The translations under genes were made by a program, and so were the position numbers. The notes under the pieces are model-generated. The model made no database searches, was not told where the DNA came from, and saw only the letters and a program-made list of their open reading frames with translations. Below, in pieces: positions 1-6,560 of a stretch of DNA of 64,000 nucleotides (position 1 is the stretch's first letter; each line of letters opens with the position of its first letter). Location: positions 558,001 through 622,000 of the forward strand of contig NZ_CP089211.1 in NCBI RefSeq assembly GCF_021183825.1, given 5' to 3'. Source of the DNA: Sinomicrobium kalidii. GTDB taxonomy: Bacteria; Bacteroidota; Bacteroidia; Flavobacteriales; Flavobacteriaceae.

Positions 1-598
1 AGATTTCCAGGTTTTCCGTAAGGCGTTGCAGATCTACAAACGGCACGTCCATATCACCAGCTACCAAACGGACGACGAGCGGATAATCGCCATGCGTATC
101 CATCAGCGTACCGTGTTTGTTAAAATTTCTTCTGACGATGGACGTAAACAGGATGGGAATTGCTCCCTTTTCCCGGGTTTCCTTTACAAACCGCTCCAGG
201 TTTTGCCGGTATCCGGTATAGGGATTGGTATAACGCGAAGGGTCTTTAAACTTCTGGTCGTTATGCCCGAACTGGATAAATACATAATCTCCCGGTTCAA
301 GCCGGGAAAGCACTTTTTCCCAGCGTCCTTCAGAAATAAAACTCCTGGAGCTCCGGCCGTTGACGGCGTGGTTTTCCAGTGTCACGTCCCCGGTCAGGAA
401 TTCCGGCATTAACTGGCACCATCCGCGTTCCGGGTTCCCGCCTTCCAACGGTTTATCGGCCATTGTGGAATCTCCGATGGTAAAAATGGTTACCGTTTTA
501 TCCTTTTCCTTATTATTCTGGGCAAAACAGGTGGTCATCGCCAGCATAAAAAATATACCGAACGCGATTTTGTTTTTTATAAATGCACGATCTCGCAT
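1..598 (-). CDS. Rhamnogalacturonan acetylesterase-like SGNH hydrolase (CE12 type), partial
   Basis: The reading frame opens at 598 and runs off the left edge of the window, so the C-terminus is missing; 199 codons are visible. A signal peptide (about residues 1-26, ending TTCFAQ) points to export. The SGNH blocks are clear: GDST at residues 42-45 with Ser44 as nucleophile, the block II glycine in NGRSSRSF, and GHND with the block III Asn. The order and spacing fit the CE12 family, which removes acetyl groups from rhamnogalacturonan or similar glycans. The Ser-Asp-His Asp/His pair would lie in the missing part. It is the last visible gene of the co-directional glycan locus, 80 bp after the GH43 gene, with a REP palindrome in the gap. 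The substrate is inferred from neighbours; another O-acetylated pectin side chain is possible. Confidence 0.85.
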   Translation of the reverse strand, partial: MRDRAFIKNKIAFGIFFMLAMTTCFAQNNKEKDKTVTIFTIGDSTMADKPLEGGNPERGWCQLMPEFLTGDVTLENHAVNGRSSRSFISEGRWEKVLSRLEPGDYVFIQFGHNDQKFKDPSRYTNPYTGYRQNLERFVKETREKGAIPILFTSIVRRNFNKHGTLMDTHGDYPLVVRLVAGDMDVPFVDLQRLTENLEI

Positions 599-645
599 GA
601 TTATTTTTGATTTTATTTCCAAAGAATATGAAATTTCAGGGGATA

Positions 646-667
646 GAAACGCACGGCCGTGCGTCTC
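646..667. repeat. REP palindrome copy 1 (intergenic)
   Basis: This is a 22-bp near-perfect palindrome with core ACGCACGGCCGTGCGT, sitting between the GH43 stop and the esterase start. One arm differs from the consensus half GAGACGCACGG by one base (GAAAC). On the right it is followed by TAACAT, as in copy 2 and unlike the copies in the mutase locus. Confidence 0.85.
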
Positions 668-678
668 TAACATGGGTG

Positions 679-2292
679 TCAATCTATCCTGAACCAATCT
701 ATATCGGCAAAACCCGAATCATTGATCCGCGTATCACGGACCGCAAACAATCCGACCTTGGCCCCTATCCATTTGCCCGGAACCGCTCTAAATGTTTCTC
801 CCAGCGTTTTAAATCTTCTGCCGTTGGTACTGTAACTAAAGGTACATTGTCCGCCCTTATCCACTTCTAGCCTGAACTGCACTTCGTTGCCCTTTAATTT
901 TACTGTTTCCGACACTTCTTCCGGTTTACCGTGTTCGGCATCATCGCAAATAACCTGTTTGATATAAATTTCGTCACCTTTACTTTCCAGTGCGATATAG
1001 GCATAGCTCATCCCCATGACAAGCAGTCCGGCTTTTTCATTTTCCAGTTTGGGGTTCGGATGGAATTTAAGCTTTGTAGTGGCCGTAAATTCTTCCGCAG
1101 GGAATTTTTGCAGGAGCAGGTTGGGTGCGGCCCATAAATTCTCACTGTCTTCAGGAAGCCGGTCTGTAAACAACCGAAGCTTTCCTTCAGCGGGATTGGC
1201 AAAGGCCCATGTAGCCTTGGGATTGGCATGCCATTGCCATTGCAGGTTGATATCGTTCCCATCAAATTCGTCCGAATCCACAGGGGTTTCCACGGGATAG
1301 GTTTTACCTACGTCCGGCTTTTTGTAGCTCATAACAGGCTGTCCGTTACCATCCCCGTCCGGGTCTTCCCCGATTACCGGCCAGTCATTTTTCCACTGCA
1401 TGGGTTGCAGGTGAACAATCCGTCCGTAGGCTTCCTTGTCCTGAAAGTGTACAAACCAGCTTTCCCCGCTGTCCAGTTCTACCCATCCGCCCTGGTGCGG
1501 GCCGTTGATATCCGTTTTGCCCTGGTCCATAACCACCCGCGCTTCGTAAGGGCCGTAAGGGTCTTTCGCCCGCATGGCCAGTTGCCAGCCGGTAGAAACG
1601 CCTCCGGCCGGGGCAAAAATGTAGTAATACCCGTTGCGTTTATAGAATTTGGTACCTTCTACCGTGGGATGTTCGTCATGCCCGTCAAAAACGAGTTTTC
1701 CGGCGCCTGTGACTTCGGTACCTTCCGGGTTCATCGGTTTTACCACCAGTATGCTCTTTATGCTCGCCCGGCTTCCTGCAAAGGCATGAACAAGATAGGC
1801 TTTACCGTCATCATCCCAAAGGGGGCAAGGGTCTATAAGCCCTTTTCCTTCTTCTACCAGTACAGGAGGTTCCCACGGTCCGGCCGGGTCTTTGGCCTTT
1901 ACCATGTATATCCCGAAATCGGGATCGCCGTAATAGATATAAAATTCTCCGTTGTGATATCGTATGGCAGGGGCCCACACACCATTACCGTGTTGTGGTT
2001 TGCTGAAATGATCGAACGGGGGTTGCCGGTCGAGGGCATAACCGATCAGCTTCCAGTTCACCAGGTCTCTGGAATGCAGAACGGGAAGCCCGGGGGCCAC
2101 ATTAAAACTGGATGCGGTCATGTAAAAGTCATCTCCTACACGGCAGATATCCGGGTCGGAATAGTCGGCGTGCAGGATGGGATTTTTATAGGTCCCGTCG
2201 CCCTGGTCGGCTACCCATGCTTTGGACACGAATTCCTGGCTGTACAGGGTTATCTGGGAAAATAATATGGTGAGAAGGGTAAGTGTTCTCAT
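679..2292 (-). CDS. Glycoside hydrolase family 43 with C-terminal beta-sandwich
   Basis: A 537-residue secreted enzyme. Residues 1-19 look like a signal peptide (ending TLYSQ). The five-bladed GH43 propeller covers about residues 33-310: catalytic base Asp46 in YSDPD, the pKa-tuning Asp154 in LIDPCPLWDDDG, and general acid Glu212 in VEGTKFYK. Residues 345-537 form the beta-sandwich usual in beta-xylosidase and arabinofuranosidase subfamilies. Likely activity is exo-cleavage of xylosyl or arabinosyl side chains; motifs alone do not settle which. The gene is fourth among the enzyme and uptake genes of the SusC/SusD locus, so it probably works on side chains of a pectic glycan in the periplasm. 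The start at 2292 is supported by the signal peptide immediately after it. Confidence 0.93.
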   Translation of the reverse strand: MRTLTLLTILFSQITLYSQEFVSKAWVADQGDGTYKNPILHADYSDPDICRVGDDFYMTASSFNVAPGLPVLHSRDLVNWKLIGYALDRQPPFDHFSKPQHGNGVWAPAIRYHNGEFYIYYGDPDFGIYMVKAKDPAGPWEPPVLVEEGKGLIDPCPLWDDDGKAYLVHAFAGSRASIKSILVVKPMNPEGTEVTGAGKLVFDGHDEHPTVEGTKFYKRNGYYYIFAPAGGVSTGWQLAMRAKDPYGPYEARVVMDQGKTDINGPHQGGWVELDSGESWFVHFQDKEAYGRIVHLQPMQWKNDWPVIGEDPDGDGNGQPVMSYKKPDVGKTYPVETPVDSDEFDGNDINLQWQWHANPKATWAFANPAEGKLRLFTDRLPEDSENLWAAPNLLLQKFPAEEFTATTKLKFHPNPKLENEKAGLLVMGMSYAYIALESKGDEIYIKQVICDDAEHGKPEEVSETVKLKGNEVQFRLEVDKGGQCTFSYSTNGRRFKTLGETFRAVPGKWIGAKVGLFAVRDTRINDSGFADIDWFRID

Positions 2293-2326
2293 TTTTCTTT
2301 TTGATTTTTAGATTTTTCTTTAAGGG

Positions 2327-2368
2327 GGGGAGGTCCCTCCGCTTGCGGCACCTCCCCTAAAGGGGAGG
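2327..2368. repeat. GC-rich alternating hairpin
   Basis: In the gap between the GH105 and GH43 genes, GGGGAGGT (2327-2334) can pair with ACCTCCCC (2350-2357). The latter segment can instead pair with AGGGGAGG (2361-2368). The two hairpins are mutually exclusive. It resembles the short GC-rich intergenic repeats of flavobacteria; a role in mRNA processing between the enzyme genes is only a guess. Confidence 0.6.
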
Positions 2369-2405
2369 ATATTATCTTCTTAATAGTGTTACGGATATTC
2401 CTGTG

Positions 2406-2427
2406 GAGACGCACGGCCGTGCGTCTC
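2406..2427. repeat. REP palindrome copy 2 (intergenic)
   Basis: A perfect 22-bp palindrome: half-site GAGACGCACGG followed directly by its reverse complement. It lies between the GH105 stop at 2441 and the GH43 start at 2292, and is followed on the right by TAACAT, as in copy 1. Confidence 0.9.
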
Positions 2428-2440
2428 TAACATTCTTTTT

Positions 2441-3682
2441 TTACCTGTCCAGTTCGAGGCTGGCCAGGATAAACGGTCCTGTTGCCTTGGGGTCGTTGGC
2501 CCTTATTTTTTCGTTAATGTAATACTCGTAGGAACCGTCGCGATAGGGATTCCCTCCCAATCCGGCTACGGCACAGACCTGTGTGATGTTCACCACACCA
2601 TTGTCTTCCACTTCTATCAGGTTATCCAGGACACCCTGGTAGCCTTTTCTGGCTACTTCCAGGTACGATTCCGGAAGGTAGCCCTTCCGCACACCTTTGG
2701 CCATGCTGTAGACAAACATGCTTGAACCGGAGGCCTCCAGGTAATTGCCTTCCCTGTCCCCCATATCCACTACCTGGTACCACAGGCCGGAATCCTTGTC
2801 CTGAAAATTACTCAGGGCCTCGGCCAACTGGTTCAGGTACCCGATAAGTTCTTTTCTTTCCGGCCGATCTTCCGGATAAAAATCCAGTACGTCCACCAGG
2901 GCCATGGCATACCAACCGAGTGCCCTGGACCAGAAATGCGGGGAAGTCCCGGTTTCCTTATCGGCCCATTTCTGTTCGCGGCTTTCATCCCAGCCGTGGT
3001 ATAACAGTCCTGTTTCGGGATCACGGGAATGTTTTTGGATAAGGCGGAATTGCAGGGCAATATCGTCAAAGGATTTGGCCGCCGTTTGTTCATCTTCAAA
3101 TGTCTTTGCATATTCGGCATAGAAAGGTTGCCCCATATACAGGCCGTCCAGCCACATCTGCCAGGGGTATCTCTTTTTGTGCCAGAAACCACCATCGGAA
3201 GTACGGGGGTGCCCGTCCAGTTGTTTCCGCAATGTTTTTATGGCTTTCAGGTAATTTTCCTTTTTGGTCTTATCATAAAGGTACAACAACACCTTACCGG
3301 AGTTGATCATGTCGATATTGTACTTCTCCATATCATAGGTCAATATCTCTCCGTCGGCATTGATCATTGTATCGGCAAAGGCCTGTATGTAATCGTAATA
3401 TTTTTCTTTCCCCGTTTCTTCATATAATTTTTCGAATCCCCTTAATACCAGCCCCTGGGTATAGCTCCATTTGGGTTTGGTATGGAAATCGAGCTGCCAG
3501 GCGTCGGGAAAACGTTCCATTTCCGAAAGGGCCATACGCTCCGACCATTTGAGACCGGACGGTACTATTTGTGTTGCCGCTTCCTTCTTTTTTTCTTTTT
3601 TATCTTTTTTTTCCTTCGGACCGCAGGCTATTGCCGAAAAAACGAGTAACAGCAATACTCCTTTAAGGTATGTTCGTTTCAT
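2441..3682 (-). CDS. GH105-type unsaturated rhamnogalacturonyl hydrolase lipoprotein
   Basis: A 413-residue lipoprotein: the signal ends in a lipobox with Cys20 (SAIAC), followed by a Lys/Glu-rich tether (residues 22-34). The (alpha/alpha)6-barrel has the family features: Asp179 in MWLDGLYMGQPF at the position of the catalytic Asp of YteR-type enzymes, and the SPHFWSRALGWYAMAL stretch near residues 247-262. These enzymes hydrate the 4,5-unsaturated uronic acid left at the non-reducing end by pectate or rhamnogalacturonan lyases, releasing it. That makes it the clearest clue that the locus handles lyase products of pectin. GH88 is the main alternative family; GH105 fits the length and motifs better. 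A surface or periplasmic location facing the SusCD transporter is inferred from the lipobox. Confidence 0.9.
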   Translation of the reverse strand: MKRTYLKGVLLLLVFSAIACGPKEKKDKKEKKKEAATQIVPSGLKWSERMALSEMERFPDAWQLDFHTKPKWSYTQGLVLRGFEKLYEETGKEKYYDYIQAFADTMINADGEILTYDMEKYNIDMINSGKVLLYLYDKTKKENYLKAIKTLRKQLDGHPRTSDGGFWHKKRYPWQMWLDGLYMGQPFYAEYAKTFEDEQTAAKSFDDIALQFRLIQKHSRDPETGLLYHGWDESREQKWADKETGTSPHFWSRALGWYAMALVDVLDFYPEDRPERKELIGYLNQLAEALSNFQDKDSGLWYQVVDMGDREGNYLEASGSSMFVYSMAKGVRKGYLPESYLEVARKGYQGVLDNLIEVEDNGVVNITQVCAVAGLGGNPYRDGSYEYYINEKIRANDPKATGPFILASLELDR

Positions 3683-3696
3683 TAGTAAAAGGTTAG

Positions 3697-4704
3697 TTAT
3701 ATTGAATCGGATTTATCGAGCTTATCCAGTTTGGCATCTATATCGTCCAAAAATTCTTTCTCGGTCTTTAAGCCATTCGGTTCCTGTTCCCAGGCGGCCA
3801 TAAAATAGAAATCAACGGTGGTATCCACAGGTTTAAACACGACCAGGTGATCGTAGTCGGAATCGGATACACTTTCCACATCGTCCAGTTTATAGAAAAC
3901 AGCCATTCCCAGTTGATCGTCATCCGAGACCAGGGTCTGTTTTCCGTAAGTAGCGATATATCCCCATTTTTCTCCTTCTTTCTTTAGCAGCGGTACTTCT
4001 TCAAATTTAACGATCCCGGTGCAGATTCCTTTCACTTTGGCTGAAGGTGTGATCTGGTGCAACGTATACCTGTCTTCCGGGAAAATGGTCAGTTTCGATC
4101 TCAGGTCGATGGTCTTATCAAGGGTTTTCCATCCTTTATAATCTATTTCAACGGAAGAGGAATTATCGGTATTCTCAATATCGACCCCGGTGGATTCCAC
4201 GTTTTCAAAATGGCGGACTTCCCCCTGAACATATCGTCCGATGGAACCGATGCCCAGTGCCTTACCCACTTTCAGTATATCCGCTCCCCAGGGCGACATT
4301 TCGTGATAGGAATCAAAACCATCCTGCCCTACCTGTTGCAGGACCATGGTATCAGTTTTTTTTCCGAAAATGTCTATGGCGTTCCTCCAGTCGAGATACA
4401 GGCGATATCCCACCTGCCCGTTTTCCCAGCCGGGACCTTCGTAGCGAATATAATAGGAATGATCGGTATGCTCTTCGGGAAGGTCGAGATGATCGACATT
4501 GACAAATTTACTTCCGCCTTCGTATTTATGGTCGACCCACTTCCCTCCTTGCTTATGCGATATTTCGGCATAAGTTTGTTTCGGGGAAGCTGTTACTTCC
4601 TTCTCAATCTTAACTTCAGGAGCTTTTTCCTCCTTTTTTGCTCTGTCTTTGCACGACATCAATGTCAGCAAGGACAGGATGACAGTGATTTTAAGTGTAT
4701 TCAT
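3697..4704 (-). CDS. DUF4861 family lipoprotein
   Basis: A 335-residue protein starting at MNTLKIT. An upstream in-frame ATG at 4866 would add 54 residues with no signal-like logic, whereas this start puts a lipobox at Cys18 (LTLMSC). After a Lys/Glu linker (residues 19-40) the rest is one beta-rich domain of the DUF4861 type, with WENGQVGYRLYLDWRNA and a terminal Asp/Lys-rich tail. DUF4861 proteins commonly sit in pectin and other uronic-acid loci of Bacteroidota; their reaction is not known to me. It lies between susD and the GH105 gene, 14 bp from the latter, so it is probably co-transcribed and extracytoplasmic. A role in unsaturated uronate processing is inference from context. Confidence 0.85.
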   Translation of the reverse strand: MNTLKITVILSLLTLMSCKDRAKKEEKAPEVKIEKEVTASPKQTYAEISHKQGGKWVDHKYEGGSKFVNVDHLDLPEEHTDHSYYIRYEGPGWENGQVGYRLYLDWRNAIDIFGKKTDTMVLQQVGQDGFDSYHEMSPWGADILKVGKALGIGSIGRYVQGEVRHFENVESTGVDIENTDNSSSVEIDYKGWKTLDKTIDLRSKLTIFPEDRYTLHQITPSAKVKGICTGIVKFEEVPLLKKEGEKWGYIATYGKQTLVSDDDQLGMAVFYKLDDVESVSDSDYDHLVVFKPVDTTVDFYFMAAWEQEPNGLKTEKEFLDDIDAKLDKLDKSDSI

Positions 4705-4893
4705 AGTTTGATCGTAATGATTGTCTTTAAATTCCAAATCCTCCTCAATGGGATTCTTCGCTTTAGGTTGTCTTGAACGAAAGTCGAAAGGCTCAGAATG
4801 ACATTGAACAGGGATTTTAAAAAAGGAGCCCATAAAAAACAACACACTAACCAGGGCTCCTTTCAAACACTAAACTAAATTTATGAGAACATG

Positions 4894-6537
4894 CTATTGA
4901 TAGCCTTCATTTTGCGTAAACTCTCCCTTGTTGGTCACCGCATCGAGCTGTGATTGCGGTATGGGCCTTACGCTGTGGTACGGCTGAATATTCGAAGCCG
5001 CATCGGGGTTCCATTCCTGTACTCTTTCCACCAGTTTTCCGGTACGCTTAAGATCAAACCACCGCAACTGTTCTCCCGCAAATTCCCGGGCCCTTTCGTC
5101 CAGGATCATATCGAGGTCAAGATCGGCTGCGGTAATCTCCATTTCCGTTTCATGTCCGGGAAGGGCTGCTCTGCGCCTTATGGCATTAAAGTAATCTACC
5201 GCTTCTCCTATATTGCCAAGGTTCATTTCGGCCTCGGCGACAATGAGGTACATTTCGGCCAGCCGAATTACAAAAGCGTCCCTTTTTCCCTGTTGCTGAG
5301 AGATCGTAAGCCGTGAAGGGTCGAGAAATTTCTTGACCGACATATACCTGTCTCTCACCTGGGGTGCATCGTTTTCATCATAGGTCCTGCTACGGTCTAT
5401 AATAGTGTATACCTTACTGTCTTTTACCGATTGCGGCACCACTTCTTTAGTGGCATAAATGGCAGTATCTCCCGGTTGCATCCCTTCGGGTGCATTATCC
5501 GGATTATTGGAATACCAGACGGTCTGGAAAGTTGCATCGAAACGGGCGTCTTTTGTTTCATCGAACAAGTCAAGCAAATGTGTTGTGGGCATAAACCTGG
5601 CAAACGGACGTCCGTTATCTATGTCCCGTTGCATTCCGGGCAACTGGTCATAGGTCATCAGGAAAAACAGGTGGGAATTGTTCCCTCCGTCCCTGAGCAG
5701 TATTTCTCCATCAGGATGTTCGAGTTCTTCGTTCAGCACCAGATCTGCCGTAAAGTTCACCAGCCATACGATCTCGGGGTTTCTCACATTATCAATGTCC
5801 CAGAGGTCTGCATAATTATCTTCGAGGGAAAAACTGTAATTATTGATCACGCTTTTGGCGTACTGGGCGGCCAGGGCGTCTTCTCCCCGGGTGAGGTACA
5901 TCCTGGCCAGAAAAGCTTCGGCTGCGGCCTTGTTTGCCCTGCCGTAATCATCAGAAGTGGCCGGTAAATTTCCTACCGCAAATTCGAGGTCTGCAAAGAT
6001 CTGGTTATAAAATTCCTCCACAGATGTCCGGGTGGCTGTTTCCTGGATGCTCTTTACTTCTTCTGTAAAGAGGTGAACACCTCCCCAGGTCTCTACAATA
6101 TGCCAAAGATAAAATGCCCGGAGAAACCGTGCTTCGGCCGTTCTTACGGGTTTCAGGCCCTCTTCCAGAGGTGAATCGGGAATACGTTCTACCGCAGCAT
6201 TACAGGTATTCAATGCAGAATAAAACCTGGTCCAGTAAAACCCTATGGGACCGTTAGCTCCGGACAAGTCCGAATTATAAAGCGCCACCGGCGGGTTTTC
6301 CATTCCGTTCCCACGGGTAAAAATGTCTGTTCCGGTTTCCGTAAGTGCTATTCCGTTTTCTTTCCCATACCAAAAACGCATGGGAGTGTAACAGGAATTT
6401 ACCAGGGCCTCAATGCCTTCCAGTGTAGTATAATAGGAGTCTGCCGTGAGTCCCGACTTATTGTCTTCTTCGAGAAAACTCTCGCATGAAGCGAACACCC
6501 CGGCCAATATGATCGATATAATGATTCTTATTTTCAT
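4894..6537 (-). CDS. SusD/RagB-type glycan-binding lipoprotein
   Basis: A 547-residue surface lipoprotein with lipobox Cys18 (GVFASC). The N-terminal helices (YYTTLEGIEALVNSCYTPMR) and the TPR-like helical core (EARFLRAFYLWHIVETWGG, AEAFLARMYLTRGE) are typical of SusD. The C-terminus carries the conserved ERAREFAGEQLRWFDLKR segment. SusD proteins form a lid over the SusC channel and bind the oligosaccharide. It is 23 bp downstream of susC, as is usual. Glycan preference cannot be read from the sequence; the neighbouring enzymes suggest a pectic ligand. Confidence 0.97.
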   Translation of the reverse strand: MKIRIIISIILAGVFASCESFLEEDNKSGLTADSYYTTLEGIEALVNSCYTPMRFWYGKENGIALTETGTDIFTRGNGMENPPVALYNSDLSGANGPIGFYWTRFYSALNTCNAAVERIPDSPLEEGLKPVRTAEARFLRAFYLWHIVETWGGVHLFTEEVKSIQETATRTSVEEFYNQIFADLEFAVGNLPATSDDYGRANKAAAEAFLARMYLTRGEDALAAQYAKSVINNYSFSLEDNYADLWDIDNVRNPEIVWLVNFTADLVLNEELEHPDGEILLRDGGNNSHLFFLMTYDQLPGMQRDIDNGRPFARFMPTTHLLDLFDETKDARFDATFQTVWYSNNPDNAPEGMQPGDTAIYATKEVVPQSVKDSKVYTIIDRSRTYDENDAPQVRDRYMSVKKFLDPSRLTISQQQGKRDAFVIRLAEMYLIVAEAEMNLGNIGEAVDYFNAIRRRAALPGHETEMEITAADLDLDMILDERAREFAGEQLRWFDLKRTGKLVERVQEWNPDAASNIQPYHSVRPIPQSQLDAVTNKGEFTQNEGYQ

Positions 6538-6560
6538 AATTTCCAGCTTTACTTAGGTTC

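Noticed and set aside
4705..4893. Coding N-terminus for the DUF4861 protein from the ATG at 4866
   Set aside because: The 54 extra residues are read through dispersed intergenic repeat words (CGAAAGGCTCAGAATGAC) and would bury the lipoprotein signal.
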